The position numbers were made by a program, and so were the translations under genes. A model generated the notes under the pieces. The model saw only the letters and a list, made by a program, of their open reading frames with translations, ran no database searches and was not told the DNA's origin. From Helochares maculicollis (Eukaryota > Arthropoda > Insecta > Coleoptera > Hydrophilidae), in NCBI GenBank assembly GCA_033557835.1, contig JAWQRO010000444.1, forward strand, positions 1 to 38,955: 38,955 nt of DNA. The letters run 5' to 3'. Positions within the stretch are counted from its first letter, which is position 1, and each line of letters begins with the position of its first letter. Of the stretch, positions 1 through 10,640 are shown one piece after another.

Positions 1-12
1 TATATATATATA
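1..12. repeat. (TA)n microsatellite at the left edge
   Basis: Six TA units run to the window edge, so the true length is unknown. The right edge of the window also ends in an AT-dinucleotide tract, which suggests that the boundaries were set by these repeats. Confidence 0.95.
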
Positions 13-1297
13 TTATTAAAGAAGCACTGTCAGAAGAAACGTTTATTTTTAGATTTAAAAATAAACGTAAAGTGACAGTAAATTCATGTAATTACTAAAT
101 ATAAATTATGAACGATGCAGAAATTAAAGTCCAATTTTATATTTTCATAATTGACATGCCATGCAATACCGTTTTAACGTGTTTATTACTAAATTTACTA
201 AATGCATCCCCACTATGAAAGGGATAAGCGCGCTAAATAATTCCCTGTAGGCGAAGTAAAGAAATTTACTATTGTCCTGAATCATCGTTCCCAATTTTAA
301 AAAAGAAAATGAATTATAGTCAATACCAGGCATTTGCTGGTTATACCGTGGATGTTCTACTTTTTGAAACCCACAATCGGAGCATGTGAAATACTGATAA
401 TAGTACATGCAGGTAAATTTTTGTGCAGCTATTGAATATTATATTTTTTGTTTTTTTCTGTTTTGCAATTTGATGTTGAGGGAAATAGATTTATTATATT
501 TAACATTAAACAGTTTCTTATTGCTAAAAACTTAACAATTTGACAATCCTGAATAAGCATGATGCGCTAAATAAAAAAAACTGATATATTAAATATAAAA
601 TAGTTTTGTAGAGGTAAAACTGACTCATGGGACCTTAATTTCTAATAACGCAAGTTAATTAAATACGCCATTCAAACAAAAGCGGAATGATTTCAAAATG
701 AATAATAAAAGAGAACCATATGTATGTAGCAGATCATTTCTTAGGAATCGTCTCTTTACTTTAAATACGCCTATTTTTAGAGAATTACTATGTATTTTTT
801 TAAATACATGTTTTTTATGTATGATAATATATAATACAAGCTGTATAACACGAATCTTTTTATTCGTGGATTAGCATTCAATGCTAAAAAACTTCGCATT
901 TACGTAGACCTGCGCCATTTTGACCCTGCTACCCTTTGTTTCCTTTTGATTTTTAAATTATATTATATATGTCAACGAAAAATTTTTTGCACATTAATTA
1001 ACGAATATTCTCGACGAAATTTATCAAGCTAACAAAACTGACACGATCTTCTTAATACAACTGCCTTCCGTAATATTGTATTAGCCGATAAAGCTCGACC
1101 AATTCCATGTTTAAAAGTAAGACCAATATTGTACTTTTATCTGTTGTTTGCTGTGGCAAATTTAACTATAAACGCACTTAAATATTGAATTACAGCAATT
1201 TGATTTTCAATAAAATATGAATAACATCCACACACCTATATAGAAGTACCCTATGGCAAAATAATCTACACACTTTTTACTCTAGAGCCCCGAAATA
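13..1297. other. AT-rich DNA with no recognised gene
   Basis: The only open frame of note is an 87-codon minus-strand frame at 145-408. It has a Cys-Ser-Asp-Cys motif near its start and a hydrophobic stretch (LFSALIPFIVGMHLVNLVI). I recognise no family in it, and it has no supporting splice or promoter signal. The rest, 409-1297, is AT-rich intronic or intergenic DNA in which I see nothing. Confidence 0.5.
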
Positions 1298-1327
1298 TTG
1301 GGTTGGTAACTAAGTAGTTGCGGATTT
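1298..1327 (+). repeat. Left TIR of mariner 1298-2472
   Basis: This 30-bp terminal repeat starts directly after the TA at 1296-1297. It differs from the right repeat at three positions. Confidence 0.95.
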
Positions 1328-1474
1328 CACTCATAGATGGCTTCAGTTGTATTTTTAGATTTGCAGACGAAGTACAAATGTAAAACACATTTTGTTATTT
1401 GATGAATTTAGCTGTCAATCATTTAAAAAATGTTTTGATCGGTTGCGTAGTTTTCGTTTGGCCTTCGTTGAAAA

Positions 1475-2399
1475 ATGGAAAATCAAAAGGAACATTTTCG
1501 TCATATTTTGCTTTTTTATTTTATACAGTGCCAATATTGGTTTGCCAAATTTTGTTGTGGTAATTTTTCACTCAAAGATGAAAAACGCTCTGGTCGTCCA
1601 CTTGAAGTTGATGACGTCCTATTCAAAGCAATAATCGATTCGGATCGTCATAGTACAGCACGTGAGAATACAGAGAAGTTTCATGTATCACCTACATGCA
1701 TTAAAAATCACTTAGAACAACTTGGCTATGTTCAAAAACTCGATACATGGGTTCCTCACGAACTGAAAGAAACGCATTTAATGCAACGCATTAACAGCTG
1801 CGATTTGCTAAAGAATCGTAATGAAAATGATCCATTTTTAAAACGACTGATAACTGGCGATGAAAAATGGGTTGTTTACAACAATATCAAAAGGAAAAGA
1901 TTGTGGAACAGGCCAGGAGAACCAACTCAAACAACATCATTTTGATATCCGTTTGATGTGATTACAAAAGAATTGTCTATTTTGAACTATTACCATCCAA
2001 CCTAACGATCAATTCTGATGTCTACATTGAACAACTAACGAAATTAAACAATGCAGTTAAAGAAAAGCGGCCCGAATTCACAAATCGAAAAAGTGTTGAA
2101 TTCCATCATGACAATGCAATGCCACACACATCTTTGGTCACTCGGCAAAAATTATTGGAGCTTGTTTGGGATGTTTTGCCACATCCACCATATAATCCTG
2201 ACTGCTCCATCTGATTACATTTCGATCTTTACAAAACTTCTTGAATGGTAAAAAGTTCTACAATGATGATGGTGTCAAATCGTACCTGATTCAGTTTTTT
2301 GCTAATAAAAACCAGAAGTTTTATGAACGTGGGATTATGATGCTGCCTGAAAGATGGCAAAAGGTCATTCATCAAAATGGGCAATACATTACAAAATAA
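1475..2399 (+). pseudogene. Mariner transposase pseudogene (DD34D)
   Basis: Transposases of this type cut and paste the element by binding its terminal repeats. The ATG at 1475 opens with MENQKEHFRHILLFYF, typical of the family start. About 25 residues of the N-terminal helix-turn-helix are then missing. The frame runs through VDD..KAIIDSDRHST and LGYVQKLDTWVPHELKE to ITGDEKW, which holds the first catalytic Asp (1859-1861), and stops at 1943. A segment before the family's WWD motif is deleted. HHDNA carries the second Asp (2110-2112), and APSD in another frame carries the third (2213-2215). Further frameshifts precede the C-terminal QYITK and a stop at 2397-2399. All three catalytic codons survive, but not in one frame, so no active enzyme can be made. 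Confidence 0.93.
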
Positions 2400-2442
2400 A
2401 GTTATTTAGTTCCATGAAAAAATTGTCTTTGATTTTCTAAAA

Positions 2443-2472
2443 AAATCCGCAATTACTTAGTCGCCAACCCAA
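2443..2472 (-). repeat. Right TIR of mariner 1298-2472
   Basis: This is the inverted copy of the 1298-1327 repeat. It is followed at once by the TA duplication at 2473-2474. Confidence 0.95.
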
Positions 2473-2474
2473 TA

Positions 2475-2820
2475 AATTTGTTTCAAAGTGTAGCTGTATT
2501 ATCTTCGATGGACTTGCTCATAGTCTCGTAAAAATTAAATTCTTTTATATTAAGTTTTCGTAAAAAGACAAAACGGTTTTGATGGAGGATGCATAAATTA
2601 ATAAAAATAAATACTAACAAAAAACTAAAAAGATTTCTTTAGCGTCTAATGTCCTTAAAGAAAATATAAATATATCTCTTTTTAAGCACAATTGTTTTAT
2701 TCAACAAACGACATTAAAACCGCACAATGACAATATAACCATATCACAACTTCTTGACAGACTGTTTTCATTAACGGTGTTTAGATATTTTTTGCTGTTT
2801 TCATTCCAATGAGGCATGTT
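2475..2820. other. AT-rich spacer, nothing recognised
   Basis: No long ORF, repeat or splice-like signal is seen between the mariner and the GC-elevated block that follows. Confidence 0.5.
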
Positions 2821-3430
2821 GATTTCAAATGATAGTCACTAGTCGAGGTAAATAAATTGACCCGTCTAAAGATTGGAGGATCGTGCTGCCCCCATTGGAG
2901 AATCTTTTTATATACGGAACGTCGGTTGAATTTTTAAAAGGAGGAATTCCGTGCGGAAGGCACTTATCAAGGGCACTTAAAGTCTCTTTTATTGTACCCT
3001 GATAGGCTGTAAAAGGGTTACGAGTGATAATTCAAGATACTACTGTTTCCACCCCTTCTTTATTTTTAATACGTGAACCACGTAGACACTCCATCGCAAT
3101 GCGGAAGCTGGGGAATTGACTGAATTACATGCAAAAAATAACAAACGGATTTGGCGTTTCCTCCGCCATTCATTTAGGGCAAATGTACCAGATAACTGTT
3201 ATGGAGCTCGTTCTCGCTAACAACTACCCCCACAATTGGCGTATTTACGAGCTGTGGACTGTTTTCGTTACGGATTTTTAGAAATATTTTTCGGGAATAA
3301 ATCCATTAAGTTAAAAAACGCAAAATTGGCCGTCAGCAGTGGAAAACATTTGAGATGCCTTCGGTATCATTTGCAGCACGTAGTGATTCATATGTGCAAT
3401 ATGCCTTCTGTGACGGATGCAGTTGTAAGT
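2821..3430. promoter_or_regulatory. GC-elevated block, candidate conserved non-coding element
   Basis: Base composition shifts here from the surrounding AT-rich sequence to mixed sequence with CpG-containing words and few homopolymers. A 65-codon + frame (3236-3433) ends next to a donor-like GTAAGT (3426-3431), but there is no convincing acceptor and the peptide is unrecognised. The simplest reading is an intronic enhancer-type element. This rests on composition only; no binding-site argument is offered. Confidence 0.25.
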
Positions 3431-6174
3431 TAGGATTTAGTTTAAAATTGCAAAGCATTACATTTAAAATTATTGTTATATGACATCAGTCATTTATTTC
3501 GATATAGCTGCTTCTTTTTTTAAATTTCATCTGCTAAACAAAGCCAAGGGCTTTATTGCAAGTTATGCTAGAAACAATGAAATTCCACTGTTCTAATAAA
3601 TATAAAATCACTCTTACTGGGAAAAACTTTGCAAGCAGGGAATTATCTCACCAATTTTAAGGATATTATTGAATAATCTAAAAGGAATCTAAATTGTAGT
3701 CAAAATCATCTTTTAGTTTATTTTCTGATTTAATTTATTTCTTTAATAATGTCGCGGTTTATTTTTCATTTGATACTGTTTGCCGAGCAAATTATATCCG
3801 TCAACTATTAATATGGAGCAAAGGACGGTATTATATTAATTTGCTATGTATAAAACGGGTTTTACGGCATTGTCGAAATTAAATTGTTTTCTCCCTAAAA
3901 AGCTGTCCAACGTACAAACTAACTGGTATAGAGTATGGGACTTAATCGGGTGAATATGGAGAATGATGAAGAAGTTTCCATTCTGTACTTTTCTCGGAGC
4001 AGTTTTCTGTCATTAACCACATTATCATAAGCTTTTGTTGAATGACGCTTTAGAGGGTGTTTTAGTGATTCAACCTTGTCAAACCACTGTGCTGAATGTT
4101 AACGATTTTGACACCGTTCCTTATCACAAATATTGAATGGAATGCATAAATGAGCGAGTTATATGTCAAAAAATCAACATCTACTAATGCTTGCCTTTCT
4201 GTTTTTAATTCAGTTTATGTGGAGTTCACTCAGTATATATTTTTTTCATTTTGCTGATGATGCGTGAGATACGTTAGTATTGTTTTCGTGCTAAAACAAA
4301 GCTATCACAGTAATTCATTAACATTCTGAGATGGGCCAGCGTCAAAAGTGATGTTTTAGTAAGGCATTGATCCCTTTTGTTTCTGGGTGACCGCGTAGTT
4401 CACTTGCAAAGTCAGTTACCAGTACAAAATTGGTGAGCAAAGTTGCTAAGCATACACACTAGACCTAAACATACTATTAATACAGCTTGTTTCAAAATTA
4501 CGTTACAAAACTTAAAGGGGTGGTAGATATAAGAAATAATAACCGATAGGTTTTTGTTTGTATTTTGGGAGATAATTAGTAACCGAGATATTAATTACAA
4601 TGTACATGTTAAGAGCCTCTGGCGGAATTCTCTATGACGTCGTTGATCAAAAACACACGAATTTTATTGCTATTCCAAAGAATTCTCTTCTTGTCTACGC
4701 TTAATGCAGCTGGACTCGAACAAACGAAATAATAATAAAAAAAATCTTATTGAAAAGGAATATAGACAAGGGAAAAACGTTAATAGTCTATTAAATTTTA
4801 ACAGAAGAGGAAATGCAAGGTGCACATGTATGGTCAATTTTTAACTAATATTTTCATTTCGATTTTCTATTCATTATTTACAATTATGTAAGTTCGCTAA
4901 ACTAGAAAGGTATAAGATTTATTCAAAGAATGAAGTTTTTGCTAACATGAAAATCACCTAAATCTATTAAATACTAAAATAAGAAAGAAACGTACTTTTT
5001 ATAGTGGCTTAAATCATATAAATTAAATCGCATACTAGGCTACTCTAAAACCTACAAAAAATCAGTGCAATAATTACAACTACAGAGGCAGGAGTAGCTC
5101 CACTTGTTTACTGGCGTTTTTAGTTGATTCGATATGGTAAATTCAACGCCAGCTAATAAGATATCCATTTATAGCTATTTTACAATTTACTTAATTTGAT
5201 ATTTAACAATGTTTCCATTCTTCGTATTATTATTTTAGTTCATTTGAAGTTATTTCCGTTCCCGGATCCTCGAAGGTCATTTGCCTCTTCTGCCGATATC
5301 TGTTAAATCGAGTTTCTTGTGCGTTAAATTTAAGTCTCTTTAGATTTAAAACTAAAAAGGTAAAATAACTGCAATTTGTTATTGACAAAGACGTATTATT
5401 GCAATTAGTTTGCGTTGCACGATATAATCAACTTTCTTGCGGCGGAAAATGGTAACAAAAAGTAAAATTTTCCCAAGGTCGCGCGCTATCTTCTGCAACG
5501 CGCTCAATAAAATTTCACTTTAATGATTGCTTATGTTCTTTTTTCTGTTTATATTTCATAAGGAAGGTTTTGCGTTCATGAAAAAATTTAATCTCGGGGT
5601 TTTGAAGGATCTTACGACGTATTTGATTGTAATGCCGTTATTTTTATATTAATAACGGTGCCGTTGTGTCTGCACTGCATATTCTTGAACACAGCATGGT
5701 CTATCGACATCATTTGATTTATGCTAGGAATCCCAAATTAGCCAAATTTTCAAAATTTTTATTTATACTTAGAAAATACCAGGTCGTGGTCATATTGGCG
5801 TTCTTAACATGTGTGATAAGTATTGTAAATTAATTCTGCAACACCCTGTATATCGCGCAGTCTGCGTTTTTGTAGTTTCACATAATGTCTCAAAATTTAT
5901 AATAATGTGAATTTCTGTCCGACCCCTACTCAATGAAATTAATTAAAAATATATCAAATTTTCAAAACTGTTTGCACCTAGGCTATCCAAGTTTGAGGAT
6001 TTGTTAACAAACATACCATCCAAGGGATTCAATCCAATGCTTCTAGAACAAAGCATTGAGGGACATTGTTGATGTACCATGACTTTTAGGTGACTACCGT
6101 CGACCAAATCATTAGAAAATTCACCATTAATCATGAGCAGCGACTACTCAACCATGTGAACGTCGAGATGATCC
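3431..6174. other. AT-rich stretch, no gene recognised
   Basis: Nothing identifiable appears in most of this stretch. The part at 5245-5580 is richer in GC and CpG and could be a minor regulatory island. A short hairpin at 5635-5658 pairs CCGTTATT with AATAACGG. A 63-codon minus frame (5943-6134) lies just downstream of the LINE endonuclease remnant on the same strand and may be part of its decayed body, but it is not recognisable. Confidence 0.4.
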
Positions 6175-6400
6175 AACCCATGGACAGCATGATTGTAAGG
6201 TCTAAGGCAACTTGAGGTAATTCTTTACCCTTAGAAGTGCTTAGCTGAGAACCCCAGATAGTATTTTTAGGATTATAGTGAACACCAATTATGACTTTGT
6301 TACCTAATTTACTTATTAGATTAAGATGGTCCGGTTTTGTAATATGCCGCGGGGGCAGTAGATTAACGCAACTGCAGTTCCTCTTCTTTAATAGTTACCT
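6175..6400 (-). pseudogene. Jockey-like LINE endonuclease fragment
   Basis: The minus strand encodes pieces of the APE-type endonuclease that non-LTR retrotransposons use to nick target DNA. One frame (about 6370-6395) reads GTAVALIYCP, matching the beta-strand before the catalytic core. After a frameshift another reads LISKLGNKVIIG, then HYNPKNTIWGSQLSTSKGKEL. This matches the Jockey-clade pattern in which a conserved GD(Y/F)NAKH is followed by WGS and a KG-rich turn. The Asp of the GDYN motif is replaced by His, so the active site is lost. Related sequence may reach to about 6560, but stops make it unreadable. No reverse transcriptase was found on this strand downstream. The element lies between unrelated AT-rich DNA and is a fossil. 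Confidence 0.75.
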
Positions 6401-8587
6401 AACGATTCTCCATATCAACTATCTCCATTACTTCAATATTAACATCGGTTGTCGATGTACTGGGCTCTCATGGGCGGGCATAGTTAATAATATCTTCTCA
6501 GTCCTCTATGAAGAGATAGTACTACTTCTAATATTTTCATTAGAGGCAAATCCGCTGCCAAGTTAATTTTTTTAATATAGATCCGTTGATTTGCTTCTTT
6601 TGATAAAAAAATCGTATCAAACATTAAAAACAAAGTAAATATGCAAAATAGCTGATAGTGTTCATATATGTTGGAGACATGTAACTAACAAGAAAACAAA
6701 AATCGAATGTACGTAGCGGCCGAAATTTGAAACTCACCTTATTATTTACAAATTACGTATGGCCATGTTCAGTAAAAATAGAACTATCTTTTGATTTAAA
6801 TAGTTCGCCTTTGCTGTCATAAAATAAATCAGCAGCAATTTTTTCTGTCAACAGAATAATATTTGAAACGCTCGTTAAAACGAGCTGTGTAAGAATTAAC
6901 GATGCCGGATACAATTTAGAGAAATATGGTACCATGAAATGAGTATTCGAATATATTCGGTTCGAAGGACCAAGAACGTTCGAAAGCCTCAACGTAGGTT
7001 CATTTTTCTGAATTGTAGAAGCTAAGAAGCGCCGTCTTAATACCCCAAGTAATCAAACGGTTACACCTGACTACCTTATCGTATTTAATGATATTTGACT
7101 GAAGACGCGAGATACGATAGGGGTGCAGAAGCAGCACGCTCAATTCGAATAAAATAAATTCCAGCCATCCAAAGCCCATAAACATAGCGCCTTCAAAACG
7201 AAATCATTAAGTTGGTAGAAAATTAAGAAATTTTACAGGCGGAACTATTCCCAGACGTCGATGGTGTAGGAGAAGGAGGATAGAGTCACGTTAAGGCATT
7301 CCGTGCGGTCCTACACCTCGCCCACCCTTTACCTCGTCTTCGGCGTGTCGTTATGCATGCACGACTGGCGGTAATCACGGACCGGTGCAATCTGACTCAG
7401 AAGCTCATAGAGCCCACTGACGGTGTTTTATTGCGTTCATTTTCTGCTCGTGAATTAGCAAAAGAAACCAGACTGTCGGGCAGCGCTCGTTCGATAACGC
7501 CAAAAAATAATTAATTACCTTCGATCGTGGCTCGGCCAGATTTTTCAATAAGGGGCTGTCAGTTGCTTGGAAGACTAAAGAAATCCCTCGCGCCTGGGAG
7601 AGCTTCGGCACTCCAATGTCAGCCCTTAAACGATATTGAGGTATATTTACCGTTAAGTAAATAAATACAGTAGCCGTGGTTATTCCTTCCAAATGAGCCC
7701 ACGAGTCCTTCACTAATGGAACTTTTTGTTCACGATCCATTAGGTGTAGAAATGTTTGCTTACACACATACTCTCATTAAGCTAATAGTGTGTATCTACA
7801 AACAATGCGTGGTTTGTGTGACGATTGATTTCTACATAATTGTGTGTTAAATACGTTTAGTTCGAATTAAACGCAGACACGCCAGTAGCAGTAGTTCGGA
7901 CAGTATATTTACCCGAACTTCGAAACGGATAAATGCCTATAGACTAGCATAAATACTCGGTGTTGTTGCAAAGGATGAGGGACCAGGACAATTGAATACA
8001 AGCTTGCATAACAAGCCTTAGTTCAGTTAATCTGTTGCTCTGTTTTCGAAAATTAAGACGCTACATAAAAATATTCAGTGTCCTGCAATTACGTTTCAAA
8101 CATCCATATCAGTGTAGTTAGAAAGTGTAATTGAAGTTACTCCAGATGAATTAGAGAAAGTTTACATTCACGTACTGTTTGCCGTTTGAGCGCATGTCAA
8201 CCCATTTTGACCATGAAATTGACAAACGCCTTTATTAATTTTATTGCAAATACGTTCGCAAAAAGTACCTACTGAAGTAAACAGTTTGCCATTTTTCAAA
8301 TAAACTAGTAGTTTAAATAAAGCTACCGCCCTGACAATTCCCACAAACATTACAAGCACTGAAAACCTGTCAGATATGATTTGTCATATTAATTGAAGCA
8401 GTAGAAATGATATTTTGATACTTTAAAATTGTTATGCAAATTGTGGCTGTTAATAAAATTTACCAGCAATAAACTCATTCGAAATTATTTTCAATTTGAG
8501 GGAGTAATCGGAAATGGATATAATTGTTTAAAATTCAACATTAGTGTCGGCATTTAATAATTTAGTAGTATACTCTAAGGCTTGATG
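6401..8587. other. Unassigned region with several minus-strand open frames
   Basis: Three minus-strand frames lie close together: 7405-7767 (120 codons), 7000-7185 (61) and 6753-6992 (79). The last contains a probable membrane helix (LYPASLILTQLVLTSVSNII). A donor-like AAG/GTGAGT lies at 6732-6740 on the minus strand, just past its stop. I recognise no family in any of them and could not build a spliced model. The block 7240-7400 is locally GC-rich and may be a small regulatory island. The part 7770-8587 shows nothing. Confidence 0.3.
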
Positions 8588-8655
8588 GAAATGTGTTAAC
8601 GATCTGATAACTCTTAGTGCCACTGAGCCCGTGTTCAAATCCGAGAGGTATTGAA
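8588..8655 (+). repeat. tRNA-like scrap, possible SINE head
   Basis: The words GTTAACGATCTGATAACTC and CACTGAGCCCGTGTTCAAAT resemble the middle and T-arm of a tRNA. GTTCAAATCC is a near match to the RNA polymerase III B box (GGTTCRANTCC). The T-stem pairs poorly and the A-box side is weak, so it is not a functional tRNA. A tRNA-derived SINE remnant or a tRNA pseudogene fits best. It lies about 15 bp from the mariner end at 8670. Confidence 0.3.
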
Positions 8656-8669
8656 CTTTTTTATTTGTA

Positions 8670-9219
8670 TTAGGCATATAACTTAAGTTGTTTGGCTTTT
8701 TGTTGCAAAAACGTTTATTTATAAGAAATAGTAAATTTTAATTTTAATATTTTCCATCGTTAACTATGACCATATTTTCGACAATTTATGGATTTTATCG
8801 AAAAAAAAAACCAATTGTTTGTCTGTTGGTACGATCCATTCCTGGATCCTATTTTTTTATTTCTTCGTGATTTCTGAAGTTCTGGTCTTAAAGAGCGCTT
8901 TGTAGTATCCAGAACAAATAGTAAACTACTGGTACACAATCTGATGAATAAGAAGCATGTAGTTGAAATGCCCATTTAAGTGCTTCCAATGTATTTTTTA
9001 CTTGTTCTGGGACATATGGTCGTGCATTGTCGTACTGCAAAATCCGTAGCATTACTTGTTGGCTGGAATAGGACATGGACATGGACATGGTCCAAATTTA
9101 TCAACACTAATACTAACTTTTCGTCCGGATTTCAACACTTTAAAGCATTGTAGGTGACATTGTAAAAGAATGCTTGGTACAAAAGTTAAATAATCCAAAC
9201 AACTGAATTGAACACCCAA
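8670..9219 (-). mobile_element. Internally deleted mariner with both TIRs
   Basis: Two inverted ends frame 550 bp. The + strand at 8670 begins TTAGGCATATAACTTAAG and the minus strand from 9219 begins TTGGGTGTTCAATTCAG. With one 1-nt gap they align, and they share AGTTGTTTGG exactly (8686-8695 and 9195-9204). TA flanks both sides (8668-8669 and 9220-9221). Inside is only the C-terminal third of a mariner transposase on the minus strand. The copy is therefore less than half of full length, close to a MITE-like derivative that could once have been moved in trans. Its ends differ clearly from those of the other mariners in the window, so it belongs to a separate lineage. Confidence 0.85.
8764..9052 (-). 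pseudogene. Mariner transposase C-terminal remnant
   Basis: The minus strand reads MLRILQYDNARPYVPEQVKN, then LEALKWAFQLHASYSS and VVYYLFWILQSAL. This is the mariner pattern HDNARPH, a 34-residue spacer and APSDYHLF. The second catalytic Asp is kept (QYDNA). The third is lost: the expected PSD reads PVV. After a frameshift the tail is readable as IQEWIVPTDKQLVFFF and HKLSKIWS and ends at the stop at 8764-8766, matching the family ending (GI.KLPERW). The N-terminal DNA-binding domains and the first catalytic Asp are deleted. The adjacent GGACAT triplication at 9070-9090 lies near the deletion junction. Confidence 0.9.
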
Positions 9220-9221
9220 TA

Positions 9222-10379
9222 TGTTAATACAATTAAACAATAATAACCGAGAAACTTGTGCTATCACAATAATAATAAATATCAATCATATTTTAATAGG
9301 CTGTAATATCAGTCCTTGATGTCACTTCCTATCATAAGAACACATTGGTTCGATTATTCTCCTTTGAAATATCAACATTTTTACTATCGTTATAGTTTAT
9401 TTTAAGAAAAACGAAGCAGGCAACAGATTAGATAGCTGGAAACGAAGCAAAAAAATCAGACGAAAATTTTCAAGCGCGAAAATGTTCAAGACTGCAGAGA
9501 ACTCAAACAATTAAACCGGAGGAGCTAATTGCGAATTAATAAAGCTATACAAACGATATGGTATATTTAAAGGCAGCCAGCTACCCCAAACTATATTTAT
9601 ACAGTCCTGCAAAGTTTGGATCCTGCGGAAGTCCAGTATCACTAATTAGCGAACTCGTTGTAGTTTCCCAACTGTTCGCACCGCTAACTTTACAAGAGTG
9701 TGTAGTACAATAATTCACAAATTGATGGATTCAATACAAGCTGACTAATCTTAATTGCTCACATACTCGTCAACAAATAAATTGGCATGGCTTTGGCTTC
9801 GGTAAGTTAAGTATTAGCTGATTCAACGATTCAAGAATGTATAGGAATAGATTTATGGATGAGTTAGAAATTTGATGCTCCAGTTGTTTTATGGATTAGC
9901 TATCTACGCTTTATGAGCTTACTATTCGGAATTACAAATTGCCTGCTTAGTCGAATTAAAAACCAAAGGAAGCATTACGATTACTTAAAAATTAAATTTA
10001 GTTCATGGCTAATTGTTTGAAAATTGCTCTTAAATACAGCTGTAAAACCTAGTTTATTGTGATAAAATATTATAGACTCGTTGCGAGATAGGCCGATTGC
10101 TACGAATCAGACAATTTTTGTGAACTAAACATTGTTAACATTTAGTGTATTTTAAGAAAGTTAATTGTAACTAATAAAAAGCGCTGTGAAAACATATATA
10201 TGTTTCAAAAAACTATATGTTTCTATTCTGCAATTTGCCCAAAAAACATAATTAAACCTGCAAAGTTTATCTAAGTCCAGGCAGATATTGGTGTTAAAGA
10301 AACTAAAAGCAGGAAATTTTAAGAATTGTAACTTCCCATAGCATGACTCGCATGGCTGATTTTTATTTATTTATAAAAA
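9222..10379. other. AT-rich region with one weak promoter or first-exon candidate
   Basis: Mostly featureless. A TATATTTATA box (9592-9601) stands about 190 bp upstream of ATGGCTTTGGCTTCG followed by a strong donor GTAAGT (9787-9801, donor at 9802). This could be a five-codon first exon, but a word this short arises often by chance. A perfect 16-bp palindrome AAACATATATATGTTT lies at 10190-10205. Confidence 0.25.
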
Positions 10380-10640
10380 TCTCATTAGATCGATGGCAGA
10401 GAAAGCAAATTAAGTAAGGATCGAGTCGCTAGCGGCGAGTGAGCTAAATGATGAGCCGACAAAATGACTCTAAGATTGGAGTGAATCAAGTGTTTGTGTA
10501 GTTGACACCCTTTGGAATCGGGTTTTCCGGCCTTTCTTTTTTATAAGAAGCTTCCCGCCTGCAAAGACTCTTCTCGCTTAACGCGAGGGTGTCACAGATC
10601 TCCTCCGTCGCAGTAAATGTATCTTCAAAAGACTGCGCCC
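10380..10640. promoter_or_regulatory. GC-elevated island, candidate regulatory element
   Basis: This compact block contains many CpG words (CTAGCGGCGAG, TTAACGCGAGG, CTCCGTCGCAG) and a pyrimidine-rich stretch, between AT-rich flanks. The + frame that starts at 10617 is probably incidental. No TATA box or splice signal fixes a function. Confidence 0.25.

Larger units (their letters stand above)
1298..2472 (+). mobile_element. Mariner transposon, mellifera-type, internally deleted
   Basis: The element is bounded by 30-bp terminal inverted repeats that begin TTGGGTTGG and end TTGCGGATTT, matching each other at 27 of 30 positions. It is flanked by the TA target duplication (1296-1297 and 2473-2474), the hallmark of Tc1/mariner insertion. 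At 1175 bp it is shorter than the roughly 1.3 kb of intact family members. Inside is a broken transposase in + orientation. The end sequence and the protein resemble the mellifera subfamily (Ammar1 type), known mainly from insects; the subfamily is assigned from memory of its signatures. This is an old, non-autonomous copy inserted in intron-like AT-rich DNA. Confidence 0.95.

Noticed and set aside
145..408. 87-codon minus frame with a CxxC motif, possibly a transposase
   Set aside because: One CxxC and a hydrophobic stretch are too little; no catalytic pattern of a transposase family could be aligned.
6291..6566. 91-codon + frame
   Set aside because: It is the antisense shadow of the minus-strand LINE endonuclease remnant.
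7405..7767. 120-codon minus-strand frame
   Set aside because: No recognisable family and no splice or promoter support; kept only as a low-interest lead.
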